From the NCBI GenBank assembly GCA_036505615.1, contig DASXTB010000014.1:1-56918 (forward strand): a DNA stretch of 56,918 nt, read 5' to 3'. This document shows, one piece after another, positions 35,120 to 42,957 of this stretch. A program made the translations under genes and the position numbers. Each line of letters opens with the position of its first letter. Position 1 is the stretch's first letter. The stretch comes from DASXTB01 sp036505615 (GTDB taxonomy: Bacteria > Acidobacteriota > UBA6911 > JACQSX01). The notes beneath the pieces were generated by a model. That model did not search any database. It was not told the DNA's origin and saw only the letters and a program-made list of their open reading frames with translations.

Positions 35120-35464
35120 TCAGGGAAACAGACTGATACCATCTTTGGTCATTCGCTCCAGTGTTGTTTTGTGTTGTTCTGCCTCCTGTTCGGTATAGAC
35201 GTGAGATTGCAGGCCGTGCAAGTCCATGTGTTTCCAAACCAAGTTATACGCGTCTTCTTGAGGGGGACCCTGATAAACGACCAATAGGTCGATGTCGCTA
35301 AAGGCCGTGGCTTTCCCCTTTGCCCAGGAGCCAAAAAGCACAACGCGATTCAGTGGAAGCACTGCTGCTAAACCTAAGGTCCGCTGTCGCAATAAAATGA
35401 GCAATTCGGGCTGGCTATAGCGCGGATAAAAGATCTTTACAGTGCTTAATGATTTTTTCGGCAT
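35120..35464 (-). CDS. MNT-type nucleotidyltransferase (antitoxin type)
   Basis: A 114-residue minimal nucleotidyltransferase. The active-site GSWAKGKATAFSDIDLLVVY (GSxxxG, SDxD) lies at about residues 45-65. It overlaps the HEPN gene upstream (35415-35810) by 50 nt, both on the minus strand. In HEPN/MNT pairs the MNT protein neutralises the HEPN toxin, in known cases by adding AMP; that is family knowledge. The final 60 residues lack a clear third Asp, so activity is not certain. Confidence 0.88.
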   Translation of the reverse strand: MPKKSLSTVKIFYPRYSQPELLILLRQRTLGLAAVLPLNRVVLFGSWAKGKATAFSDIDLLVVYQGPPQEDAYNLVWKHMDLHGLQSHVYTEQEAEQHKTTLERMTKDGISLFP

Positions 35465-35810
35465 GACTGATCATCCTTTCGTTCTCGCCCTTTGTGTAGC
35501 GTCCTCTCGGCGAGCCCGAAGGGTGCGCGCTTGGATAGCGAGATGGGATATAAGCTTTGTCCAGCTCCAGCGCCATATCCATTAGATCTTCCGGCACGTT
35601 CTGAGATTTCCGCATCTCTCTCAGAAGGTCGGCGACCGAATGGCCCCAGGCTTCCTGGCCGAGCTTTTGAAATACTGCTTTTACGACTTTTTCGGAAGCC
35701 TGTTGGGAGGAGAAACACGCCCAGTCATAGAAACCGCCCTGCAGATCGTTTCGAGCATGGTCCAAATCCCCTTGAGCTTGGTCCAGCCAATCAGCGCTGC
35801 GCTCCATCAC
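35415..35810 (-). CDS. HEPN-domain protein (toxin type)
   Basis: A 131-residue all-alpha HEPN protein. It has the family helix CFSSQQASEKVVKAVFQKLG with GHSVADLL, and an Rx4H motif as RYPSAH (Arg91, His96), the catalytic pair of HEPN ribonucleases. Paired with an overlapping MNT gene it forms a likely toxin-antitoxin module. A 60-nt gap separates it from MITE copy B. Confidence 0.87.
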   Translation of the reverse strand: MMERSADWLDQAQGDLDHARNDLQGGFYDWACFSSQQASEKVVKAVFQKLGQEAWGHSVADLLREMRKSQNVPEDLMDMALELDKAYIPSRYPSAHPSGSPRGRYTKGENERMISHAEKIIKHCKDLLSAL

Positions 35811-35871
35811 AAAGCCATCCTACCATTTCGAGTAGGGACGCGGAATTCGGAATCCGGAAGGTAGTGGTACC

Positions 35872-36120
35872 GAGTGACCTCATACTGCCAAGATGGACTA
35901 GGGCAATTCAGATTTGGGAAATGCACCACCGGCCGACCACTGGGCATTGTGTGCCCCACGGAGCCGCGGCCGGAAGGGCGCGGCGCCCCAGAATAACCGG
36001 CTTCTGCAATCCCGCAGCGTGCAAGCTGGCTAGATATTTTAAGTTGTGGGGTTGTGCGGATAACTTAGATTGCCGCGCCGCGTCCTTCCGGTCGCGGCTC
36101 TGTGGGTGCATGCAGTGGCG
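35872..36120. mobile_element. MITE-like element, copy B
   Basis: Collinear with the element at 31996-32236, with point differences and small indels. It carries the same inner inverted repeats (CGGAGCCGCGGCCGGAAGGG and CCTTCCGGTCGCGGCTCTG). It lies between the HEPN toxin gene and the RNB ribonuclease. Confidence 0.75.
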
Positions 36121-36162
36121 ACAGTGAAAAGGGCCTTACGCAAACTTGAGCAATTAAGCGCC

Positions 36163-37767
36163 CTAGGACCGATGCAGCAGCTCGAAATCGATGAATCCCT
36201 TTTGCGGATCGGTGGAAACGAGGCGCGCCGAAACTTTATCTCCGACTTGAAGCTTCGCCACGTCTCCTATCAGCTTTCCTTCTACTGGCGGGCGCTTGAC
36301 GCGCACCCAGGTTCCTTTTTCGGACGCGCCGGTTATGAAGCCATGAAAAATCTGGCCGATCCTCGCGCGCAGGACGACAGCGGCAGCGCACTTCTTGACG
36401 AAGCGCTCTACCTTGTTAGCGTCGTCCTCTTTTTCAGTGCAACGCCTGGCGAGGGTCTCCAGATCATCAATTGAGTAAGGGCAGTTCCGTTTCTGGACAG
36501 CTGCTTTGATCAGTCGTTGCGTCAACAAGTCTGAATACCTCCGGTTGGGAGCGGTGGAATGCGAATAGTTTTGGACTGCCAAAGCAAAGTGTCCGGGAGA
36601 GGGTTGTCCCGGAGACTTCACTTTATACTCTCCACGCCCAAGCAGCTTGATGATCGAAAGGGATAAGTCGGGAAAGTGATCGGGGTCGCGTTGTTGCTGT
36701 TCTCCCAAGAAATCTTCAAGGCTGCGGGAATCGGGCTGCTGAGGGAGGCGGGCTCCCTTCTCTGCCGCCAGGGCGGCGATTCGGTCCCAGTGTTCCGGGA
36801 CTTCGACGACGCGGCGGACGCTGGGGAAATCTTGCTGCTCCAGGAAGGTGGCTGTCACTTGATTGGCGGCGACCATGAAATCTTCGATCAGCCGTCCGGC
36901 ACGATTGGGCTCGCGCGCCTTTAAGTCGACGACAGTTCCCTCGGAGGACAGGAGCGGTTCCAACTCAGAAGTTTGAAAATTCAGCGCTCCCGCTTCATGC
37001 CGCCTGTTTCTCAAGATCAAGGCGATCCGGTCCTGAATTCGAAGTTGCTCTTTTAGCTCTTCGCTGCTGTCAATCTTCGCCCACACTCTTTCGCCGACCG
37101 GCGAAAGAGTCCCTCTCGGCGATCCCTGATCCGACTGCGAAGAATCCCGCGCCGATGGGCTGTTGCTCTGCAGCCAGAATGCAACGGCATCGTAAGTAAG
37201 CTGGGCGCGGTTTTGCACTATAGCCGCGGAGAGGCCTGACTCCAGAATCCTGCCGTCATTTCCCACCAGCATTTCAACAATGACGGCTCGCCGCTTCTGT
37301 CCTTCATTGAGCGAACTTAGGTTCGTGGATAATTTCTCTGGAAGCATGGGAAACGTTTGTACACCCGTGTACACCGAGATGGTGTTGTGCTGCGCTGCGG
37401 TGTCGAGCGGTGATCGAAGAGGGACAAACCAGTCCACGTCCGCGATTCCGACGTAAAGCCGGATTCCACCGGCTTCACTCTTCACATACTCGATCTGGTC
37501 CAGGTCCCTGGATTCGTCGTTGTCGATGGAGGACCACATCCACCCGGTCAGATCTCTGGCATCGGGATAGTCCAGGAGAGTCTCGCCCTCGGTGGCTAGT
37601 TGCTTTTGGGCATCCTCAGGAAGCTGCACCAGAAATCCACGGTCCAGCATGGCCTGGCGGGCGATGGCATGCAAATCGACGGTATCGTGGGAATTGCCAT
37701 GTGGCGCGGTTTGCGTTTTTCTTCGAGAATTCTTTGACACAATTCCTGGCTTTGATAGAAATTCCAA
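36163..37767 (-). CDS. RNB-domain exoribonuclease (RNase II/R type), compact
   Basis: A 534-residue protein without the two N-terminal cold-shock domains of RNase II/R. The RNB catalytic region has SSIDNDESRDLDQIEYV; by alignment three of the four metal-binding Asp are kept and the fourth is Gln. Further signs are DVDWFVPLRSPLD, FPMLPEKLSTNLSSLNEGQ, and SHSTAPNRRYSDLLTQRLI before a C-terminal S1-like domain. The DLDQ variant is a known-looking subfamily to me. A role in RNA decay follows from the fold; the substrate is open. The start ATG at 37767 is not well supported by a ribosome site. Confidence 0.88.
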   Translation of the reverse strand: MEFLSKPGIVSKNSRRKTQTAPHGNSHDTVDLHAIARQAMLDRGFLVQLPEDAQKQLATEGETLLDYPDARDLTGWMWSSIDNDESRDLDQIEYVKSEAGGIRLYVGIADVDWFVPLRSPLDTAAQHNTISVYTGVQTFPMLPEKLSTNLSSLNEGQKRRAVIVEMLVGNDGRILESGLSAAIVQNRAQLTYDAVAFWLQSNSPSARDSSQSDQGSPRGTLSPVGERVWAKIDSSEELKEQLRIQDRIALILRNRRHEAGALNFQTSELEPLLSSEGTVVDLKAREPNRAGRLIEDFMVAANQVTATFLEQQDFPSVRRVVEVPEHWDRIAALAAEKGARLPQQPDSRSLEDFLGEQQQRDPDHFPDLSLSIIKLLGRGEYKVKSPGQPSPGHFALAVQNYSHSTAPNRRYSDLLTQRLIKAAVQKRNCPYSIDDLETLARRCTEKEDDANKVERFVKKCAAAVVLRARIGQIFHGFITGASEKGTWVRVKRPPVEGKLIGDVAKLQVGDKVSARLVSTDPQKGFIDFELLHRS

Positions 37768-37834
37768 AAATGCTCAACTTCCAGGCTGAATATACCAGGG
37801 GTGGAGAGAGCTTTCAGATTTTTAACGAACCGGC

Positions 37835-37995
37835 GGCCGCCGGAGCCTTTAGCTGTCAGCATCCGGCTTTCAGCCCCAGCATTTGGCTTCCGCTTCTGAG
37901 ACGCCAGTGCATTTCAAGATCCGGATCGATGGTCTGCAAAGTGGTTTCTGGCGCCGTGTCCTTGGTGCCCTTTGTGGTTCAAATCCTTTTGCAGC
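37835..37995. repeat. Degenerate repeat remnants
   Basis: Weak CTTTCAG/TGTCAGC-type heptads at 37845-37880, and a single-arm 9-bp patch (GTGTCCTTGGTGCCCTTTGTG) at 37956-37976. A segment CCAGTGCATTTCA is shared with 38692-38704, which suggests a common ancestor of the two patches. Confidence 0.55.
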
Positions 37996-38027
37996 CAATA
38001 CGCAGCTGAAATGATGAGGGAAAATTC

Positions 38028-38630
38028 ATGAAACTTAAGATTGGAGTGATGGGAACTGCCACCGAAAAGGTGCGGCAGACCTCTCAACGAAAGGCTTATG
38101 AAATTGGGCGTCACATTGCCTTGCAAGACTGCATTATTGTCACCGGCGCCTGTCCGGGCCTGCCGTACTGGGCCGCCCGCGGATGCAAAGAAGCCGGAGG
38201 TTTCAGCTTGGGGATCTCGCCGGGGCTGAGCTTGGACGAGCACATTCACAAGTACCAAGCCCCTGCCGATCAGTACGACGTGCTGGTTTTCACTGGCAGC
38301 GGCCTGATGGGACGTGAACTGACAAATATCCGAACCTCGGACTTCGTCGTAGTCATTGGAGGTCGCAGCGGCACCCTGGGGGAATTCGCAATCGCCTACG
38401 ACGAAGGAAAGCTGGTTGGAGTATTAAAGAGCAGCGGCGGCATCAGTGGGGAAATAGAACGCATTGTAAGACTGTGCCGCAAAAAAACCGGGGCAAAGCT
38501 TCTCTACGACGTGGATCCCAAACGTTTGATTGGTCGCCTGCTCAGAGATTACAAAACATCGCATTTCAAAAAGCCATCGGTTTTCAGCAGGCGGCGAAGT
38601 TCGTTAAAGGAAGACACGCTGGGAGTGTGA
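38028..38630 (+). CDS. LOG-like (TIGR00725-type) nucleotide-binding protein
   Basis: A 200-residue Rossmann-like protein: KIGVMGTATEKVRQTSQRKA at the start, IIVTGACPGLPYWAARGCKEA, and VVVIGGRSGTLGEFAIAYDE. The last resembles the PGGxGTxxE motif of the LOG/lysine decarboxylase family, in a variant form. LOG enzymes release bases from cytokinin nucleotides; whether this branch does is unknown. It stands alone between two repeat elements. Confidence 0.75.
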   Translation: MKLKIGVMGTATEKVRQTSQRKAYEIGRHIALQDCIIVTGACPGLPYWAARGCKEAGGFSLGISPGLSLDEHIHKYQAPADQYDVLVFTGSGLMGRELTNIRTSDFVVVIGGRSGTLGEFAIAYDEGKLVGVLKSSGGISGEIERIVRLCRKKTGAKLLYDVDPKRLIGRLLRDYKTSHFKKPSVFSRRRSSLKEDTLGV

Positions 38631-38636
38631 CGGGAA

Positions 38637-38750
38637 GAGCGATCAGCTATCAGCTTCAGCCCTCAGTGATTGGCTTTCGGCTTTCAGAGGCCAGTGCATT
38701 TCATGATAGCTGATGGCTGAATGCTGAAAGCCGATCGCTGACAGCAGTCA
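38637..38750. repeat. Mirrored heptad-repeat element (ATCAGCT family)
   Basis: The left arm is GATCAGC, TATCAGC, TTCAGCC, CTCAGTG, GCTTTCG-type units at 38640-38690. The right arm is TAGCTGATGGCTGAATGCTG and on at 38706-38745. It ends where the minus-strand regulator gene ends. Confidence 0.8.
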
Positions 38751-40190
38751 CTGCGATTCTTCGGGCTTTGAGCCGTTTTCCTTGAGCAGATTCAACCGGC
38801 GTAACTTCTCCACCAGTGTAGTCCGCTTAAGAGAGAGTAGCCTTGCCGCTTGACCCTTGTTTCCGCCGGTACGTTCCAGAGACTGGCAAATGAGTGACTT
38901 TTCCAGTTCCGCGACTACCTGATTCAGGTCGATCCCTCCCTCGGGCAGTCGCATGTAGTTTTGCAGTAATGGCTTTTCCTCCACGCCTGCGATTTTCACG
39001 GCACGCAGCGTGGGAAAGTCGCCAACCTCCAGAATCGTCCGGTCTCTTGAGGTAACAAAGGCCAGCTCGAGGACGTTGCGTAATTCCCTGATGTTCCCGG
39101 GCCAGTCGTATTGTTTGAGGTGTTTTATCGCCCCCGTATCCAGTTGCTTTGGCGGCAGCCCATGTTCTTGGGAAAACAATTGGAGGAAATGAGTAGCCAG
39201 AAGCGGAATGTCCTCGGGTCTCTCACGTAGCGGCGGAAGATGTATGGGCACCACATGAAGGCGATAGAAGAGGTCGTCACGGAATTCGCCCCGTTTCACT
39301 TTCTCTCGCAGCTCGCTGTTGGTTGCCGTGACGATGCGGACATCCACCTTGACAGTTTCATCGCTGCCGAGCTTCTCGAACTGCTTCTCTTCAAGCACGC
39401 GAAGGAGCTTGACCTGCAGCGACAAGGGCATATTTCCAATTTCGTCCAGGAAAAGCGTTCCTCCGTTTGCCTGCTCGAACCTTCCAATCCTGGAGCCGCG
39501 AGCATCCGTGTAAGCGCCGCGCACATGCCCGAAAAGCTCGTCCTCCAGAAGATTTTCCGGAATGGCGCCGCAGTTTAAGGCGACAAAGGAGTTTTTTCTT
39601 CTGGGACTGCTGTCGTGGATTGCCCGGGCCACAAGCTCTTTGCCGGTTCCGCTCTCGCCCGTTATCAGGACAGTGGCGTTGGTGTCGGCCACCATATCAA
39701 TTAGTCGGAAAACTATCTGAATGGCGGGCCCCTGGCCTACCATGTTGTGCGGCTCCAGGAAGGGCCTTCGCGCCGAGGTTTGAATCTCTGCCTTGACCTG
39801 GTTGCGCTTGGCCACCATGAGCCGGCCGATCCGTTCTTCCAACTCTGCGATTTTGAAAGGCTTAGAAATTAAGTCTGCGGCTCCCTTCTTGAAGGCTTCG
39901 GCGGCGACCTCCATATCCTTAACACCCGTCATCATCATGACTTTGGTCAGAGGAGAGCGATGCTGAATTTCCTCAAAGATTGACAACCCATGCTCATCCG
40001 GCAACAGATAATCGGCGAGCACCAGATCGAATACTTTGTCGGCCACTTTAGTGCGCGCTTCCCCTACCGTCCCGGCGGTTTCTACTTCCCAACCTTCCTC
40101 GTCAAGGAAATCGCGCAAAGCGGAGGCCAAAGCCCTATCATCTTCCAACACCAGGACCGAATGTTTCATAGCTTGCTCTATTTCTCTCAT
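38748..40190 (-). CDS. NtrC-family sigma-54-dependent response regulator
   Basis: A 480-residue enhancer-binding protein. Receiver domain 1-125 has the phosphoacceptor Asp60 (LVLADYLLPD). The AAA+ domain starts near 148: Walker A GESGTGKE (178-185), the sigma-54 contact loop GAYTDA (225-230, where the consensus is GAFTGA) and Walker B GGTLFLDEIG. A Fis-type helix-turn-helix lies near 440-470 (GGNKGQAARLLSLKRTTLVE). It lies downstream of the HD-GYP gene, and two sigma-54 promoters with shared upstream half-sites are close by. An alternative start at 40169 gives MKHSVLVLEDD. Confidence 0.94.
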   Translation of the reverse strand: MREIEQAMKHSVLVLEDDRALASALRDFLDEEGWEVETAGTVGEARTKVADKVFDLVLADYLLPDEHGLSIFEEIQHRSPLTKVMMMTGVKDMEVAAEAFKKGAADLISKPFKIAELEERIGRLMVAKRNQVKAEIQTSARRPFLEPHNMVGQGPAIQIVFRLIDMVADTNATVLITGESGTGKELVARAIHDSSPRRKNSFVALNCGAIPENLLEDELFGHVRGAYTDARGSRIGRFEQANGGTLFLDEIGNMPLSLQVKLLRVLEEKQFEKLGSDETVKVDVRIVTATNSELREKVKRGEFRDDLFYRLHVVPIHLPPLRERPEDIPLLATHFLQLFSQEHGLPPKQLDTGAIKHLKQYDWPGNIRELRNVLELAFVTSRDRTILEVGDFPTLRAVKIAGVEEKPLLQNYMRLPEGGIDLNQVVAELEKSLICQSLERTGGNKGQAARLLSLKRTTLVEKLRRLNLLKENGSKPEESQ

Positions 40191-40470
40191 TTTCTTGCCT
40201 TCAAAAATCGGACTGCATGTCCAGATGCACCCGAAACGCGGCCTGACTTATGGGAAGAGTTGTAGGAAAGCCGCCGAGTTTCTCCGGCCCCATTATTTCC
40301 TGGGCGATCCTTTCACGCAGTTCAATCGGAATCTTGCTAAGAAAACTTACTCCACTAATGACGTACCATCTGGAATTTGTCAATGTCTTTTCATACTTAA
40401 GATCTAACAGCTTCCTTCAAGAACTAGCAATTCTCTCGTGACTGTCGTCACCGCGTACGCCAGAATATCG

Positions 40471-41577
40471 TCATTTCGTTCGATACTTTGCATTGATTTT
40501 GTCCCAGTCCAGCTGTGGAACTTTAAGGAATTCGCGGACGGCGTTCGGATCGAATTGGGTGCCGGCTTTGCTGGTGATCTCCCTTCGTGCAATCTCCGGA
40601 GACAACGCCCTGCGATACGGGCGGTCGGAAGTCATTGCGTCGTAGGTGTCCATTACGGCAAAGAGTCGCGCTTCTAGGGGGATCTCCTCGCCCTTAAGCC
40701 CCATCGGATAACCCAGGCCATCGTAGCGCTCATGGTGATGCAAAACCATCTTGGCAACCTGATCGAGGAACTTGACTCCCTGAAGGATCTGAGAGCCGAT
40801 GATGGGATGCCTTCTCATCTTCACCTGCTCTTCGGGTTCCAGCGTTCCAGGCTTGAGAAGGATCGTGTCTGAGATGCCGATCTTGCCGATATCGTGCAAC
40901 AGAGCGCCCCGAGAGAGGTCCTCCATCCGCTTGCCGCGAAATCCGAACTGCTGCGAGAGGCGAATCGTGTACGCCTGTACTCTCTGCGAATGACTGTGAG
41001 TCTCGTGTCCACGGGCGTCGAGAGCTTTTGCCAGCACATCCAGAATAATGTCGTCGTGTTCCTTCAAATCCTCCATGGCCGAGTTGAGAGCCGCTGACTT
41101 CTTCCGGACGATGGTCTCCAGGTTTTGGGTATTCTTCTTGTTTTCCAGGCGGAGCTGACGGAGGTGAAGTGCGCGAACTACGCTACTAGAAACCTTGTCC
41201 AGGTTAAATGGCTTGGTTATGTAGTCGCAGGCTCCACGCTTCATAGCATGGACGGCTGTCTCGACTTCGTTGACTCCTGTGATCATTATGATGGCAACGT
41301 CGGGATCTTTCCGCGTCAGGTGCTCTAGTAACTGTAACCCGTTCAAATCCGGCATGCGCATATCGGTAACGACTAACTCGAAGGACCGGCCCTCGAGGAC
41401 CTCTATGGCTTCCCTTCCGCTTGCCGCGGTTTCGCAGAGAAACCCGCGACTGAGTAAAAACTCGGCGAGACTCTCTCGAATCAATGGCTCGTCATCGACT
41501 ACCAGAACGTGGGTTTGATCGGTCTGAGCGAACGACCCCGCCTCTGCAAAATCTGCGACAACTGAATTAGTTTCCAT
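40471..41577 (-). CDS. Response regulator with HD-GYP phosphodiesterase domain
   Basis: A 368-residue regulator. The receiver domain (phosphoacceptor Asp72 in VVTDMRMPD) is followed by a coiled linker and an HD-GYP domain with LLHDIGKIG (HD pair at about 228-229) and HHERYDGLGYP (281-291). HD-GYP proteins split cyclic di-GMP. I start at the ATG at 41577 because a GAGGGGAG ribosome site precedes it; the frame is open to 41616. A sigma-54 promoter lies about 130 nt upstream. Confidence 0.93.
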   Translation of the reverse strand: METNSVVADFAEAGSFAQTDQTHVLVVDDEPLIRESLAEFLLSRGFLCETAASGREAIEVLEGRSFELVVTDMRMPDLNGLQLLEHLTRKDPDVAIIMITGVNEVETAVHAMKRGACDYITKPFNLDKVSSSVVRALHLRQLRLENKKNTQNLETIVRKKSAALNSAMEDLKEHDDIILDVLAKALDARGHETHSHSQRVQAYTIRLSQQFGFRGKRMEDLSRGALLHDIGKIGISDTILLKPGTLEPEEQVKMRRHPIIGSQILQGVKFLDQVAKMVLHHHERYDGLGYPMGLKGEEIPLEARLFAVMDTYDAMTSDRPYRRALSPEIARREITSKAGTQFDPNAVREFLKVPQLDWDKINAKYRTK

Positions 41578-41707
41578 TTCTATGTCTCCCCTCTCAGTCT
41601 TCTTGGTCTGTTCCATTGTTCTTCAAGCCTAATCCCGACTTTTCTCTTGCGAGATGATTGCCGATCGGAAGAGTTGAAGTTTCCTTTTCGGTAATGTCAA
41701 TCACATA

Positions 41708-41722
41708 AGCAAGTACTGTGCC
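41708..41722 (-). promoter_or_regulatory. Sigma-54 promoter of the HD-GYP gene
   Basis: On the minus strand TGGCAC (41722-41717), five bases, TTGC (41711-41708) form a perfect -24/-12 element. It lies about 130 nt before the ATG at 41577. The next gene upstream ends at 42104, so this promoter can only serve the HD-GYP gene and whatever follows it. Confidence 0.85.
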
Positions 41723-41860
41723 AGTTATCACCGAAACTGGGCGGCTTCAGGTGTTGCCTTCGCACAAACTCTTTTACTCGAAAAATCAAGCTCTTAACGC
41801 GATCTGCGATCGATCGATTAGCGGATCAAATCTAATAGGGACGCGCGGAGGGCCTCCGAA

Positions 41861-41896
41861 CGTCAAAAAACTATCATTAATGAGGGAAATTTGACG
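41861..41896. promoter_or_regulatory. Putative activator site: inverted half-sites, spacing 29
   Basis: CGTCAAA at 41861-41867 and TTTGACG at 41890-41896 form an inverted pair, centres 29 bp apart, about 140-190 bp upstream of the sigma-54 promoter at 41708-41722. The pair recurs with the same spacing at 45065-45100. Position, symmetry and recurrence fit an enhancer-binding-protein site. The rest of 41723-42103 shows no convincing gene. Confidence 0.65.
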
Positions 41897-42103
41897 CTTT
41901 GATGAAATGCGCCAATCCAACGTAGCGAGAAATACCAGGCGCTGACCGTCTCGAAGTTTGCGAACTTGTCTAAAAACAAGGGAAAATGGCCCAGCTGGGA
42001 TTGTCCGCTCGCCGGTCAAACGTTCAACTTCGATTAGTCGAAAAAAACGGATCACCGGCTGTGTCAGCTTTTTGGCGGCTTCCGAGACTCGGAGGGACGG
42101 CTC

Positions 42104-42892
42104 TTAGACGCTGCTTGTCTGTTGGATACGGTAGAACTGGATCCTGCGGGCGTAATAGACGACTCCTAGGAGGGGAAGAATGGCGATCACTACTGAGAAG
42201 GTAATAGGCCGGAAGACTAGAAAGACAGAGGCGGCAGTAAACGCGTGGATGGAATTGGCCGGCAATGCCCAGAGGAAATTGCGCGTCCAGAGCTCAGAGA
42301 ACTGCTGCTGTGTCACAAGCGCCATGGCCAACGCCACCGCTGAGGAATTCAGGAAAAAGTAGATCAGCCCGCAAAAGGCCATTTCTACAAGCAGTCCAGT
42401 CAAGCCCATCAGTTGCACCGACTGAAGCGGCATCGGCTTTTCCAGTTGCGAAAATACCTGGCCTACGACAAACGCAACCAGAGCCAGTTGAGCCAGGTTG
42501 AACAGTTGCTTGTAGAGGCGCTTGACACCGACTCGAAGTGAACTGGTCAGTCCGTCGACGACTGCGAGAGTAACAGCCACCGCGGGGCCTAGGAACAGGA
42601 TGGCAGCAAAGACAAACACGTCGCTTACGGTGATTGTCAATGAATGCGCTTTGCTTTTCAGTAATGGAATCTTTACCGGAAAGCAACTGGCCAGCACGGT
42701 CAGTCCAGCCAGGTAGAGCCAGCGTAAATCCGCCTGAGTGAAAGACCGGTACAGGCAGAAGAAAAAGACCGAGAAACCGCCCAGGATCACTGCTGCGATG
42801 TAAACCTTTGCTTGGGCAGGAAGGGCTTCTTTAAAGAAGAACCCGCTCCGATTGCTGTTCCCTTTTCTATTCACCGACGCGTTCTGTGCCAT
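42104..42892 (-). CDS. Stand-alone multi-pass sensor-type membrane protein
   Basis: A 262-residue protein with seven or eight membrane segments, collinear with residues 1-250 of the histidine kinase at 45138-47555: TQADLRWLYLAGLTVLASCFP matches LQTDLRWLYLAVLTVVVSLFP, and TVSDVFVFAAILFLGP matches TVSDVFVFAAILLLGP. It stops just where the kinase's coiled coil and PAS begin, so it is the sensor module alone. It lies 65 nt after the subtilase gene and is probably on its transcript. I know no named family for it; the shared module is MASE-like. Confidence 0.75.
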   Translation of the reverse strand: MAQNASVNRKGNSNRSGFFFKEALPAQAKVYIAAVILGGFSVFFFCLYRSFTQADLRWLYLAGLTVLASCFPVKIPLLKSKAHSLTITVSDVFVFAAILFLGPAVAVTLAVVDGLTSSLRVGVKRLYKQLFNLAQLALVAFVVGQVFSQLEKPMPLQSVQLMGLTGLLVEMAFCGLIYFFLNSSAVALAMALVTQQQFSELWTRNFLWALPANSIHAFTAASVFLVFRPITFSVVIAILPLLGVVYYARRIQFYRIQQTSSV

Positions 42893-42957
42893 TGTGTTTG
42901 ATTCTTGTTCGCAGAATTATGAATTCGAGACCAATTCCGATGCCCTATCAGCCATTA

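Noticed and set aside
41786..42055. 89-codon minus-strand frame between the sensor protein and HD-GYP genes
   Set aside because: No recognisable features, no ribosome site, and it covers the candidate activator site.
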